From Chelonoidis abingdonii (taxonomy: Eukaryota; Chordata; Testudines; Testudinidae), in assembly GCF_003597395.2 (NCBI RefSeq), contig NC_133777.1, positions 8,724,464 through 8,788,463 of the forward strand: a stretch of DNA of 64,000 bases. Direction: 5' to 3'. Numbering within the stretch: position 1 is the stretch's first letter; every line of letters starts with the position of its first letter. The position numbers and the translations under genes are program-made. Of the stretch, positions 50,301 to 60,650 are shown piece by piece. Below the pieces are notes generated by a model. That model was not told the DNA's origin and did not search any database. It saw only the letters and a program-made list of their open reading frames with translations.

Positions 50301-52409
50301 CAGGATTGTGGGCCTTAAATGAGTAACGTATGAAGAGCTGGAGGGAGGGGAGGGGAGAATATCCAATATGTTTGCTATGTCCTAGTGTTGAAATCACATA
50401 AATACCAACTTTATCCAATTGCCTTTGGCCTAGCCATTATTTGTTGGCAAATTTCTTGCAAGCATTGCTGCAGAAATAGGTCCTGAGATGGGAATTGGAG
50501 GCAAGAGTGACAGGTTTATGGATCTTTTTTGGGAGACATTTCTGTGCATAAGGGTTGGCATGGAAGGAAGCACAAATATGTTTGTGGGAGGTGCTCCTTA
50601 GATCCATCACCCAGCGAACCTCTCGTGGATTAGACTGCAGCACGATATGTCTGCCAGCGTTAATCTTTAATCAGCAACGATTAGACCTCTACCTCGATAT
50701 AACACTGTCCTCGGGAGCAAAAAAATGTTACCGCGTTATAGGTGAAACCGCATTATATCGAACTTACTTTGATCCACCGNCCCCCGAGCACTGCTTTACT
50801 GTGTTTTATCTGAATTCGTGTTATATTGGGTTGCGTTACATCGAGGTAGAGGTGTACTCCGAAGTTTCATGTGGGATTCTAGCGCCTGAACTTACGGTCA
50901 CTCTACAGCCCTGTAATACCACGATGTGGATAATTATTTTAGTGTGATGGGTATGCTCAGAATTGTACAGACACATGGATAGACAAGAATCTTGGTCTAT
51001 ACTGGACACTACTACAGTTCAGACACATGATTCACAGCCTGAATGTCAAACTAGGCTTGGCCTCAGTGGGTTTGTTCTAACATGGATCCAGTTTACCCTA
51101 TAACAGTTAAGGAATAAACCTTGGACACACTACTCAGGGAGATTGCTATAACCCTGCTAGCAACAACCCATGTGTTTAAATATAGTTGCATAACTATTCT
51201 AACAGCAGCAGTGTAGACATTGGCTCTGCTCAGCCAGCCAATCAATACTAAAAAAACTTACCTTTCCTCATTCTGATGTTCTTCTCTTACCCTGTAGTCC
51301 TGTCCCCCCCTGTGTTCTTCTGTGACTTCTCTGAGTTGCTGTCATGCACAATACTTGCCATCTGGGCCGGCTTTCATTTCAAAAATATTGCATATGGATT
51401 TAACTTCTGTTTTGTTTTTTTTAAATCTCCTGCTCCATAATTACAACCCTGCTGCTTCTGTCTCTCCTGTTGTCACATCAGTCTGCTCTCTATCCAAAGG
51501 TCTGTGGTGCTTGACGTCTGCTGAACTAAGTGGCAAAACAATTAGGAGCAGAAGGGGTTGGGGCTAAAAAGATTAGTGTAGAAAGGAGTGGAGGTAAAGG
51601 GCTAATAGATTTAAAAAAAAAAATGTAGTAAACTAAAATTCTAGTGGCAAATGTGGCTATTTGCTTTTGGGTTTACTCAAACTTGGAACTGTGTGTATCC
51701 GTCACAGGTTATGTGGCTTTTATTAAAAATGAGACTCTTGCCAATGTATTATTCTAACACTCAAAAAGTATCTGCAGTGGTAGAACTTTCCTTTTTCTCT
51801 AACTGCCATGTTTATCCTCCGTATGCTGTACAACTGACCCTTCAGTGATAATCCCAGGCCCAATCCTAGGGCACATCCCAGACAATTTAGTCCTGATTTT
51901 GTAAAACCTGCCATTGTTAATGAGAGTTTAAGTTACTACCCATCAGCATCTTACCCAGCTAAGGAATGTCTCATGCAAAGTTCTGAGGATCCCTTCCTCC
52001 TCTTGCAAGATCTCCATGTGCTTCCGAATCTCCATTTTGGGATTGGATCAGGACTCCTTTCAGGCTTCTCCTAAATTAGCCACATGGACCCACTGCAAGG
52101 TAATACAGTCCCACACAGGAGGGAGAACTTGATTTCCTGTCTCAGCAAGACTCCCCTTCCTCCTCTGCTGCCTCCTGCTCTACCCATGCGAGTTTTTTCC
52201 TTTGTCACAGAACTAGCATTTCTTCTTGGCTAATAACTTGTATCTGATTTAGTTTCCAGGCAGACCGCCCTGCATTAAATGTCGTCATTTTCCCTCTACT
52301 ACATGAGGATTTGACGGAGGTCATCAGAGATGTCCCCATGATGCACTTGGATGAAATTACCTTGTTTAAAAGCAGAGTGGCTGAGGAACCTCCAAACCTG
52401 TGGTGGTGA
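29366..52409 (+). CDS. FBXL18: F-box/LRR-repeat protein 18 (spliced CDS)
   Basis: The CDS joins 29366-29383, 31416-31616, 32999-34545, 37454-37672 and 52253-52409: 2,142 bp, 713 residues plus TGA, close to the 718-residue mammalian form. FBXL proteins are substrate receptors of SCF (SKP1-CUL1-F-box) ubiquitin ligases. Published FBXL18 targets include FBXL7, and AKT modification has been reported. The F-box is at about residues 22-63 (EFSDEILLHIL, VRRTCRKLA). Leucine-rich repeats follow, with LNLSGC, LKHLL, LRHLNLSA and LRSLSLANLG motifs. The C-terminus is EEPPNLWW, as in mammals. All junctions are GT-AG and keep frame. The start ATG (gggaccATGt) has a purine at -3; an in-frame ATG at 31464 would skip 22 residues. 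ACTB lies upstream on the same strand. No truncation is seen. Confidence 0.96.
29469..29485. other. assembly gap (17 N)
   Basis: A run of 17 undetermined bases in FBXL18 intron 1, 17 bp after a 22-bp-period tandem duplication. The true length is unknown. Confidence 0.98.
29735..29893 (+). repeat. CR1 LINE 3' end, sense
   Basis: The + frame gives ESPSLPIFKNRLDKHL, the conserved end of CR1 ORF2. It is followed by gggctggacttgatga, then ctcttgaggtcgcttgcag and the tail attctatgagtct. A 5'-truncated insertion in FBXL18 intron 1. Confidence 0.9.
30523..30595. repeat. short foldback repeat
   Basis: Arms aaatcctggccctcat and aatgggacaggatttc pair around caaaactcacattgattt. I recognise the family as a short palindromic repeat of sauropsid genomes. 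Confidence 0.55.
31416..31616 (+). CDS. FBXL18: FBXL18 exon 2 (F-box, residues 7-73)
   Basis: Acceptor tttcag|gagacg; 67 codons; donor tatcag|gtgggg, a weaker donor than the others in this gene. It holds nearly all of the SKP1-binding F-box, including DEILLHILSYVP and VLNVRRTCRKLA. Confidence 0.95.
32046..32229. mobile_element. palindromic element with 15-bp flanking direct repeat
   Basis: It starts ttcagagtagcagccgtg, a highly repeated turtle sequence. 58-bp arms (32108-32165 and 32172-32229) are inverted repeats with one mismatch and a 6-bp spacer. The outer part of the right arm found in full copies is missing. aacttgaaaacaagt flanks it on both sides (32031-32045 and 32230-32244). No coding capacity. 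Confidence 0.85.
32860..32950 (-). repeat. MIR-like SINE, antisense
   Basis: The words ttatattgtgcatttcat and aggaaactgaggcacagag mark the antisense core of a MIR-like element. Confidence 0.6.
32999..34545 (+). CDS. FBXL18: FBXL18 exon 3 (LRR region, residues 74-589)
   Basis: Acceptor aatacag|gtcaac; donor ctcag|gtgagg, leaving two bases of codon 589. This single 1,547-bp exon carries most of the leucine-rich repeats, for example LVKLNLSGCHLTSL, LTSLNLSGC and LRHLNLSAAHH. It also has a central proline-rich, less ordered segment around DVPPNTDKPPVQ. It is uninterrupted and conserved throughout. Confidence 0.97.
34546..37453 (+). other. FBXL18: FBXL18 intron 3
   Basis: A 2,908-bp intron with a MITE at 35318-35600. 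Otherwise unique-looking. Acceptor tttcttgcag. Confidence 0.93.
35318..35600. mobile_element. MITE with ggc..tgtctacac / gtagacctggcc termini
   Basis: The left end ggctttgtctacacg and the right end aatgtagacctggcc are imperfect inverted repeats. The inside has words (gttggcacagctatgt, atgccagtgc) of a turtle MITE family. The target duplication is not clear: a 7-bp gcctttg or a 3-bp ttt reading are both possible. Confidence 0.6.
37454..37672 (+). CDS. FBXL18: FBXL18 exon 4 (residues 589-662)
   Basis: Acceptor ttgcag|gctaga; donor acagag|gtgagt. It codes LEQPYFNAN, LQRLCIISRSGTL and VVMCHMF, the C-terminal repeats. The phase at both ends matches exons 3 and 5. Confidence 0.96.
39060..39317. 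repeat. long imperfect inverted repeat (foldback)
   Basis: The left arm (39060-39168) runs from ccttgtgttttattaatagg to cctgaagtcataatcct. The right arm (39215-39317) runs from agattatgacttcagg to ctagtaataaaatacaagg. They are reverse complements at roughly 75-80% by eye, with shared blocks ggatctttg, gagagcatctgct and cctgaagtcataat. The loop is about 46 bp. No open frame of note. Confidence 0.8.
39949..40605. mobile_element. hAT-like non-autonomous element with 8-bp TSD
   Basis: Termini caggggtgggcaaacc and ttagcccacccctg are inverted repeats. The flanks ttttaaag (39941-39948 and 40606-40613) are a perfect 8-bp target duplication. The GC-rich interior produces five overlapping open frames on both strands (78-131 codons), none of them a gene. 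Confidence 0.9.
42360..42545 (+). repeat. MIR-like SINE, sense
   Basis: It follows the MIR order: aatctgggacttgggaaa, then ctgtgctgccacagactt, gtccttggataaatcact, ccccatctgtgaaactgg, gttgtgagaataaata. It is one of the most complete copies in the window. Confidence 0.75.
43750..43950 (+). repeat. MIR-like SINE, sense
   Basis: The words gttgggagccagactctc, ctgtatggccttgtccaa and ctgttttcccatctgta are in MIR order. Confidence 0.6.
44195..44515 (-). repeat. older CR1/L3-like LINE fragment, antisense
   Basis: The + strand shows ctccatgttaggaaactttc, atacccttaaaatgtttatc and gcagctgttcttctctgaaa, followed by caattggtcaacctctt. This is the antisense layout of CR1-like ORF2 3' parts, more diverged than the copy at 26577. 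Confidence 0.6.
44604..44927. mobile_element. GC-rich hAT-like MITE with 8-bp TSD
   Basis: Left cggccggctccagg and right ctagagccagccctg are inverted. The flanks cttgcaga (44596-44603 and 44928-44935) are identical 8-mers. The interior repeats ctccggtgga and its complement tccaccggag several times. The six overlapping open frames here (74-150 codons) are products of this composition. Confidence 0.75.
46095..46232 (-). repeat. MIR-like SINE, antisense
   Basis: It contains cccattttacagatggag, aaactgaggcacagagag and atttgcccacactcacac, the antisense MIR core. Confidence 0.75.
47558..47783. mobile_element. hAT-Charlie-like MITE with perfect 8-bp TSD
   Basis: Termini caggggttctcaaact and agtttgagaatcactg are inverted repeats. 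The flanks gaatagtg (47550-47557 and 47784-47791) are identical. 226 bp, with a G11 run inside. I recognise it as a common turtle MITE. Confidence 0.93.
50682..50856. mobile_element. MITE, Tc1/mariner-like (TA-flanked)
   Basis: The left end tagacctctacctcgata and the right end tcgaggtagaggtgta are inverted repeats starting and ending in TA. The inside has ccgcgttataggtgaaaccg, a turtle MITE sequence. One undetermined base (N) lies at 50780. Its CpG content points to a rather young copy. Confidence 0.8.
52253..52409 (+). CDS. FBXL18: FBXL18 exon 5, coding part (residues 662-713)
   Basis: Acceptor gatttag|tttcca completes Ser662. It codes FQADRPALNVV, then VIRDVP and HLDEITLFKSRVAEEPPNLWW, ending at TGA 52407-52409. 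This is the conserved end of the family, so the exon is right despite its distance from exon 4. Confidence 0.95.
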
Positions 52410-52650
52410 TTATGCCATAGCACATGGAGAACAGTTGGGATGAACATGTGAAGCAGCTTCTTATTGGCCTGGATTCCCCCTTCTTGAGCTTATGGGCCGC
52501 CTTACGAGATGCTGTACAATCACTTTAAATCAGTGCAATTGAAAAGCAGAAGAGCCTGGACAAACTTTGCTGTGGGCAAACACAGACCTTGCACATAAAA
52601 TACAATATCAAAGCCTTTTGGAACCATATGGAGATTTCCTTGTGGTTAAT

Positions 52651-52656
52651 AATAAA
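52651..52656 (+). terminator. FBXL18: candidate proximal FBXL18 poly(A) signal
   Basis: AATAAA 242 bp after the stop codon, followed by the T-rich ctcttttactttatatt. Plausible but unproven. Confidence 0.4.
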
Positions 52657-55600
52657 TCCCTCTTTTACTTTATATTAGTTAAAGGTAAGAGTAACTAACT
52701 GAAAGAATGCTCCCATTCTTACCCTTCACCCCTTGTTGCCTGATATATTTCTGTAGGGTTCCTGTGTACTTTGGTAGTATGCACTGTTGTTTCCTCAGTG
52801 ATCATTCTTTGCTTGAGTCTGTTGTTGTTGGCAAAATAAGAGGCCTGATAGTGTGTGAGTTAGTGTCCCTCAGTTACAATGGGCACAAAGATGTATTGCT
52901 CAAATGAAATGCATCATACCTCTTATTATAAATGTGTGTACATAGTTACACATGCGTGATGAGAAATATTTAAGGGTATTATCTTTTGAGAGAAGTACCT
53001 CAGGTTTTTTTGGGTGTTCCCCCCACCCCCCAAGTAGCAAATCATGATTGTTAACCTTTCAAGCCCATTGCTACATTCTCCTTGCTGTTAATGTTTGGGC
53101 TGTTTGGCTTGCGGGGAAGAATTCCTCATTTGTCTTGAGTTTCCTCTCTAGATTTCACAAACTCCATGTTACCAAATCTCCAACCTGAGTCTCATCTACC
53201 CTAAAAATAATAAATAAATCAACAGCGGTCTAGACATGTTAGAACACTGTTCCAACTGGCAGTGTAGATGGGAGCCTAGTGGACCAGCTCTATCCCCAAA
53301 TCATGTGCACGAGCATGATTTCAGAGATTTTATGGAGTCTTTTCAAAGTGTCACTTCATTAGCCTTGCCTGCTCTACTGAGTGTCCTTAGGCATTTGTAG
53401 TGGGCTGGATCACTTTTCAGAGTGCCTTATTGATGTAGCCTTTTCTAAAGGGACAAATCGCCGTGCCAAAAGCCAAAGTGTGCGTAGTTAGTACAAATGT
53501 CCTAGGTGGTGGTAGGATTTCCCTTGAAGTGGAATATTCCATGGTAAAATATGGGGCTGATCTTTTCCTTAGAGGTTATCTATTTGAGTTTGAACAGTTT
53601 CTATCCAGTGGTATAGTAAACAGCTGTGCTGTGACATCACTGCTTGGGAACTCAGTATATCCATGGGTGACATCACAGAATCAGCTAGTCAGTGTTTCCT
53701 ACACAGCAGTGCCATAGTTTCATAAGCAGTGGCTACTGGGAACAGTGTCAAAAAATCATGGTTTCAATGGGTGGATTGGATAGCAGAACACATCTTTACA
53801 CAGGCTTCAGACACTTTTCTCTAGTCCTCTTCCCACTGCTTAAAAATTTCCAGACCTGTTTATCTTGTCCTACACATTAAATCATGGGCCAACCTGATGC
53901 AGCCCATATGTGTACAAGGAGGACCTAACTATACGTGTGCTCATTGATACTTTCTCAGCATTAGCCATTTATTAAGAGTGAGGCTGTATCTTACCAGATT
54001 TACCCATATGAGCACATTTGTTACTCCTCTTTGCTTTAAGAGCATCAAGTAGTTAATTATTGCCTTCTCTTTCTGTACACTTTCTTTTCAGCAGCCCCTT
54101 CACTGAGCAGGACTTCCAGATTGAAGCTCTCTTTCCCTTTCCCTTCCCACAGGACAGATTGGCTAGCAAGGGTGTGGGAGTGTGAGCTGCTAGTCTTGTA
54201 GCTATTAAATAAATAAGCAGATGGGTTTTATGCTTTTACGTGAAGCAGGTGCCCGTTAGCATTTCAGCAGCTTTAGCCAGAGCCCTCATCGCTGGGCCAC
54301 TGGATGAGGTGCTCCAGAACTAAAGTAGGTTTTCAAAATATCCCTGACTTGTGGGGGGTTTCTGTTAAGCATAGGTAGGTAGCTGTTACCCCTTCACTAG
54401 GGTCCTACCACTGTTTTCTATCTAGTTCTCCAGAATCCTGTCTGTCTTCCAACTTCTTCTTGTATCTGTGGCTTGGTTGAGCCCCTTTCTTTGTCAGGCT
54501 GGGCTCCTTTCTCCTTCACAAACCAGATGTACTTTGGGGGGGGGGGGCAAAATAAATTACTGCTTTGTGCAGGTGAGGCCACTCTGTGCAGTTGCTGAGC
54601 AGATCCCTTCTCCAACACAGATTATTGGGATTAGGTAATAAGGAGATACTGAAGCATCACTAAAGCTGCATTTCTTTTCCTCCTGAACCCCTAGCAATTT
54701 CACTGTGGAGCAGAGGGAAAGCTGAGTTGTTACAGGTCTGGAGACAGTTCTCTGCTATTCAGTCCGTAATGGGAACTATCCTAGCCAATAAATAGCGGCC
54801 TCAGGTAGTGCATAGTGAGGTGCCTGAATGCTATAAGTAAGAACCCTTTTGCACTTGGGGATTTCTCTTTCTAACAAGCAGTGGGGCACTTAAGAGATGG
54901 CTCAGTGGATTCTAGTTATGAGGAAACTTCCAGCTCCCATTTTCTTCTTGCTGGAAGGATCTGATTTCTGTGATATCTGCTGAATAGGCAGAAAAAAATC
55001 AATTCAGATCTGGCTCTATTGTTCAAAAAGGTGTGTTCTAATAGGTCCATGCATTTCCTACTCCTTTCTTTTAAAAACTGTTTAAAAATGTTTCCTGTAG
55101 GTCAATTGCTTTGTAAAGAGATACTGTATTCTTTCCTACCTCTAGGTAAAATGGGAGTGGATCCCTTTATCAAGTATGTATACGACCATTATTGTATTGC
55201 CTGTGGCATGGTGCTTAGACGTCTGTGTTCTTAATATGAACCACAACATTCAGAATAAGGGCTAGGAAAGGCCAGCCAGACGCACCTCAGGTCATGCTAA
55301 AGGGACCAAAAAGAATCCCCATCCCCAAACAGTGGGACTGTGCTCTGCATCCCAGCTACAGAGCCTCCTGACTGTGAGTGAGAATTTCCGCCGCTTCTGC
55401 ACTCCAGGCAGGAGTCACCAGATGTTAATAATGTGCTTATTTTCTCTAAGTGCTATTTTGGCATCGGTGTTAATTACAATTTATATTCTGCAACATTTAC
55501 ACTGGGAAAAGAACCCACCCTAATAGTCCCCAATTGGCAGTGCTGGGCTATTAAACAGAGCACCGTATGTTCTGAGCAGAGGAGTAGATGGGATTCAAAG

Positions 55601-56371
55601 CATAGTCAGCATTAAGGTTCCATGTGTGGTTTTTGGGGAGGACTTTTAGTCGTTGTTCTTGTTCCCAGTTTTTCTTTGATACAAAATGTCATCCCTTCCA
55701 CTCCACAAATCCCTCCCTGCCATCTGTGGAAGTCTGCATGAGACGATCGTCTGACCCCATTCTCTTGAGCACCCCGAACTGCATCAGGTGCCCTTCCCAC
55801 AGGGGCTGCTTCTGCACCGCTCCTGGTCCCTGCTGGACAGGGAAGGAAGGTGCACCAGTTTTAAGTTCAGAGCTCCCGACCGCTCTGCTGGCAGTGGGCT
55901 CCATTGCTAGCAAACCATTGGGTAGGCCGCACACTCCCGTTCTTTGCAAGTGTTTGCACGGATGCATTTTGATACTAACTGGATCGGATGCTAAAGTTAA
56001 ATTAAAAGTTAGTCACAAGATCATTGATTTCAAAACATATTTAACAAAATGGCTTTCCATTTCTGCTGCCTGGTGGGGTCTAGGCTTTTTTAAAGTGGTT
56101 TTATCTTTTGGTAAGGAGAAACTGACTGGATCAAATGAGTTGAAAAAAGGCACCTTAAAGGGAATGTAATCCTGTTAGGATCTCTTCCTCTGCCTTTTGG
56201 CAAAGCTCTGTTTGGGTTCTTTTTTGACACCTTGTTTAAAACCCTCCCACCCACTCACGGTACAGCAATAATATGTCACGTCATCAGGTTTCCCGAGTGC
56301 TGGGAGTGATGCTAACCTGTCACCCTGCGATGTGGCACTTCAGCAGTAAGAAAAGAGATTGAAGTGAATTG

Positions 56372-56545
56372 AGACAGCTTGATCGGTTGGCTGGAGCATC
56401 TGACTGGGAGCTGCTTTTCAGTCTCCTCTTTGCCACTTGCTCATTGTGTGACCTTGGGCAAGTTGTTCAACCTCTCTGGGCCTCAACTCCCCCATCTGGC
56501 TCCCAGCTCACATTAGGCTACTGTAAAGCTCTAAAGTGTTGTCCG
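56372..56545 (+). repeat. MIR-like SINE, sense
   Basis: The words ctttgccacttgctcatt, gtgtgaccttgggcaagt and caacctctctgggcctca are in the MIR order and well preserved. Confidence 0.8.
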
Positions 56546-58815
56546 TTTTGGAGGACAAACAACTGAGGACAGCGCTAATTTAGGAGGAGGGGAAAATGGG
56601 ATGAATTAGAGCAGCTGCCTTGAGTTTCCCAACGTGGCCCAAGGTGGAGCGGAGTCCTGGTGCTGCCAGCTGCAATCCCAATATCAATATCTTGATTGTC
56701 TAGGATGACAGAGGTAAAAACACACAATGAAAAGGGCACTGGGGAGCTTCCCAACAATGGAAACTGCTGTTGAGCATTTCCATTTCCTCTGAAAGGCCAC
56801 GTGAACCATATACCACTAACACTCCCACAGGCGGCGGTCACCTTCCTTAGCTGACTGTTACTGGGACTTACCCTGCTGCTGGCAACAGGCTGCCCCATTA
56901 CTGCCAGTGACTGTGGGCTAAAGGAATTCTCCATTGCTCTCCTTGTACTGAGAGGAAGGGATGAAAGTTTTGCAGATGAGTGCTACTGCAGGGCTTGCCA
57001 AGAGCCCTCAACTCTTGTTTATCCCAGTGAGAATTGCAGGTGCTCAGCACCTTGTAGGTCCAGCCTTTCACCTTTTGCAGTGGGGTCTCCTAACTCAGAA
57101 ACAATCCCAATACTTAATTTAGCAAAAAATTAATACTCCAGGTGATGCGGTAGCTTGTCTGATCTGCTCATGGGAGACGAGATCCTGGCTGATGTTGTGT
57201 CCAGCCAAAGCCTTTCACTCCTACCTGGAGGAGAATAGGTCTGGAAAGGGAGCAATGTGAACATGACTTGGCTATTGCAGAGGAAAATCCCTCTCCATTG
57301 CAGGGTCCGTAGGCTGCCTCCCTGTTCGATTAGATGCATAGGCAGCCAGGGCTCTCTAGCAGGAGAATCATTTCCATAGAAACCGATTGGGATGTTGTAG
57401 AGGGAATAATGATTAATAGCGAAGGGACGTTGCCTCAGGCCCTTTTCATTTTTTCGGGGGCAGCGAGGGACAAACCAGAAGGAAGCAGAGCCCAGGTAGG
57501 GGGAGATGCAGTCTCTAACACTAATGAAAAACATCTCTTCCATTAATTTCCAGGCCAGCTCCCCTCTTCTCCCTCCTTCGGCGGCTGCTTTCTAGCATCC
57601 TTTGAATTTTCAAAATGGCTAACCTGGTTAGAAGTAATGATAAAAGGATGGATGAGGCCTGGCTATTAACATGGTTGCTGTTAGCAGCAGGATCTCAGCC
57701 ATAAAACATGAAGCAAGGGAGACATTGACCTTTCTGCTGTTTTGAAATGAATGGAGACATCAATATCTATTGTTTTCAGTGGCATTGACCTCTGACACTC
57801 TCACTTCTCCTTCTCCCTCGTTCTTTTATTTCCTCCTGATGCTTGGGGAGAGGGGTCAGTTTGTACCATCTATTGATCCTGATCTTACTTAGTGATAGGG
57901 AAATAATTAGAATTGTAAAAGATCTACAACATACTAGCACTATATATATATATACATACATCCTCCCCTCCACACCCATGGAAATTCAAAACTCCTAGAT
58001 CTGAAAGAAGGCCGATCAATTTAGGTTTAATTACTAAAAGTTTTTTATTTTAGCTTTGTAAATGCTCAAGTGTAGCATTTTATGTTACTGTCACAGGAGT
58101 CTGGATGCCTGGTGCCTTGTTTTATTTATTTATTTTTTGTAAGTAGCCCCTCTTATGTGAACAAGTTCTACGTGCTGAGAATGTGAAATCAGGCATTGCT
58201 GATTAGCTGTATGACAATTAAGTAACGTAGCACAAAACCATTAGGACATCGGATTTGTTTTTGAAGTTTCTCCTTTGAAGTGGAAGTGGCAACTCTGCCG
58301 AAGGCTGCTAGGGAAATGTCTTTTTTGTCAAAATTTTCTTTGAAAAATGTCAGTGTAAAGTCCCTGTACCGTTGAGACTCTCCTGTATTCACTCCTATGT
58401 CAACAGAGGGTGAAACTTTGTTGTCAAAATGTTGAATTTTAAAAAAAAAGACATTTAAGGAGCAGTTGGTCTCTTAGTAACATCCCCTTTTTTGGTATAA
58501 CTGTTGCTGAAGCTGTTGTTTCAGCTTGCTGCAAGAGAATTATGTTCCAGTGAGAGTGAGGACAGGTGTTACACCAACAACATGAAAGCTAGAGGAGGTG
58601 GCTCCTAAAATCAAGATTTAGCCTGTGATGTACTAAATGATACCAGGAACCCAAGCAGCCTGTTTGCAAATGACTGACAAACTCCTCAGTTTTAACAGCT
58701 CGATCTGTGCACTTGTTTTACACTTGTATTTACAGCTCGCTCTTTGGTCATAATAGTGAACCACATTCTCAATGTGCAATTTTTCATGTACATTTGTGGC
58801 ATGTAAAAGATTTCA

Positions 58816-58821
58816 AATAAA
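58816..58821 (+). terminator. FBXL18: candidate distal FBXL18 poly(A) signal
   Basis: AATAAA in context atttcaaataaagagtg, after an AT-rich stretch with tgtgcaatttttcatgtac and followed by tttttattgtcttc. It could end a long FBXL18 3' UTR or another transcript. Confidence 0.4.
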
Positions 58822-58859
58822 GAGTGAAACTGATTTTAAAACAGGTCTAGTTCATTGCC

Positions 58860-59104
58860 TCCTGCCTTTTTATTGTCTTCAACAACGACGAGAGGGGGAA
58901 AGAAACATTGCCAAGGGGCACACTTTCGTGTTTAAAGTTAAATAGAAGCGATATGGGTATGTTAAGGACCGTATTGGTACTGGCTACAGCCAAGCATATT
59001 GTGGGTAGGAATGTTCTAAGCTCTCAGTCACAGCTTTGCTAGCCCACTTCAGTTTTGACTTGGAACATCCCTACTGTTTGCAGTTAGGGGCTCAGTTATG
59101 TATT
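58860..59104. other. start of the downstream intergenic region
   Basis: No gene. TNRC18, the next gene on this strand in mammals, is not visible from here to the window end, and no CpG-rich promoter is present. Confidence 0.4.
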
Positions 59105-59330
59105 TAATGGAGACAAGTGTTGGCTTGTATTTATACAGCACCTTTCCTCCCTGGATCACAAAGCACTTGACTAAATAAACTAAGCCTCACAACGCTGCCT
59201 GAGATAGGGACTACTCTTGGTATACAGATGAGTAAACTGAGGCATACAGAGGTGAAATGACTAGCCCAAGTTCATTCAGTCTGTGGCAGAGTCAGGAGTA
59301 GAACCTAGAGGTTCTCACTCCCAGACCTTT
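59105..59330 (-). repeat. MIR-like SINE, antisense
   Basis: The words gtatttatacagcacctt, cagatgagtaaactgagg and ggcagagtcaggagtaga are in antisense MIR order. Confidence 0.65.
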
Positions 59331-60354
59331 AGACTTATGGCACAAGCCTGGATTTTCAGAATTACCAGTGCAAAAATTTACCTAATCACAGTAACTTTGA
59401 GCACAAAATGACCAGTCAAACTTGTAACTGCTAACTGATGTATGCAGTACCGGAGGCAGAACAATGGTGACTTCACGTGTCCAGTCCTGAAAATCCTCCC
59501 CCTTATATCTGTCCAGCACCAAGCTGAAATGGTAACTTGCACATGAACTTTGCCTACTCTAAATTTGAGCCCAAGTTCTCAAGGTGGGTAGGTAGATTAA
59601 GTAATGCATTGCAGCCGCCTGGTCCCCAGGCCCTGGCCAAGCTGAATATGTACTTTCAGACCTATGCACTTGTTACCATTGCTGGAGGAGAGAACCTCTT
59701 TGAAAAGATCTGCCTATTAATGTAGTGCCCCTGCAAGCATTCTCGCCAGTCCAGGAAGGAGCTGACCAATCTAACTGCAGCAAAATGTGACCCAGGGGGT
59801 ATTAGGAGTCAATTTGTGTAGTTGAGTGAAATTACAGCATCCTTATTTCAGAGACTCATTTGACCTGAGATCAATGCAGAGAAAAGAGAATCTAGAATTT
59901 AATAAATAAATCCAGGAAATGCAACAAAATGGTGAAAGTGTTAAAAATAATCAACTGTCTGAATCACCACTAATCAAATCTTTTTCTGTGACCTCCAAAC
60001 TGGATGAGGATTAACCTGTCTCAGCACCTCTGTGTCCGTAACCTCTTCTTTGCCACATCAGATAGAATCCTGATGTCTGGTTTCAAGAGGCACCTGTGTA
60101 GGTGGTTGGTGGTGTATGTGCCATCAGCTGTCTAAGCCTGATGGAAGGGTATTTTTGGAGTACTGTACCAAGTCCTCCTCATACATGGTAATAGCTGGAG
60201 TGGGAGCAGCCTCTATCTGTCTACAGTAGAACAACATACAAGCTGTAACTAGAGTGGTAAAAATTCTTGCATCTTGTCTGTACTACAGCTTCCGTCATTG
60301 TTTCTCCAGTAATGACCAATGGCTATGAAGTTTGCTAGAGCAGATGTCTGAGGC
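59331..60354. other. gene-free stretch, nothing identified
   Basis: Unique-looking sequence. The longest open frame is 62 codons. Confidence 0.35.
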
Positions 60355-60650
60355 CTGGTCCACAATCAGTCATGCCTGTTTCATTAAAGGTGTGATTTTA
60401 AACTCTTGAAATGATATAGCTGCATGTTTGCACATGCTTAAATCGTTTATTTAAATGCACAGACATTAAGAGACTTGCCTAGCACGAAAGAGGCCCAGCT
60501 GGGAGCAGAACTGTATGTGGCTTACTTGAGTTTAAATGTTCCGGGACAAGCTAAACTGAAATGTAACCCAGTGCGGACACTTGTTTAAAACTGGTATTTC
60601 ACCAGTTTAACTAAACCGATGTAAATTTGTGTGTAAACAAGCTCATAGAA
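60355..60650. repeat. decayed MITE, interrupted by a SINE fragment
   Basis: The left end gaggcctggtccacaat and the right end gtaaatttgtgtgtaaacaagctc resemble worn inverted termini of the ggcttgtctacac type. The stretch 60455-60520 (agagacttgcctagcacg, ggcccagctgggagcag) looks like antisense MIR core lying inside. Confidence 0.4.

Larger units (their letters stand above)
37673..52252 (+). other. FBXL18: FBXL18 intron 4
   Basis: A 14.6-kb intron with donor gtgagt and acceptor ctgatttag (short pyrimidine tract). It holds foldback and hAT-like elements, MIR-like SINEs, a CR1 remnant, a mariner-like MITE and simple runs (T20 or so near 49900, G11 near 47708). AATAAA words at about 38281, 38657 and 45400 exist, but nothing shows they are used. 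Open frames such as 45428-45872 show no domain. Unlisted parts are unique-looking. Confidence 0.9.
52410..58840 (+). other. FBXL18: FBXL18 3' UTR, maximal extent
   Basis: No gene is seen from the stop to the AATAAA at 58816, and repeats are sparse (one MIR). A long 3' UTR is therefore possible. A proximal AATAAA at 52651-52656 would instead give a UTR of about 260 bases. Without transcript data I cannot choose between them. Open frames such as 55624-56169 show no domain. Confidence 0.4.

Noticed and set aside
55624..56169. 181-codon + open frame in the putative FBXL18 3' UTR
   Set aside because: No domain, no splice or promoter evidence, low-complexity composition typical of chance frames, and overlap by a 92-codon minus frame.
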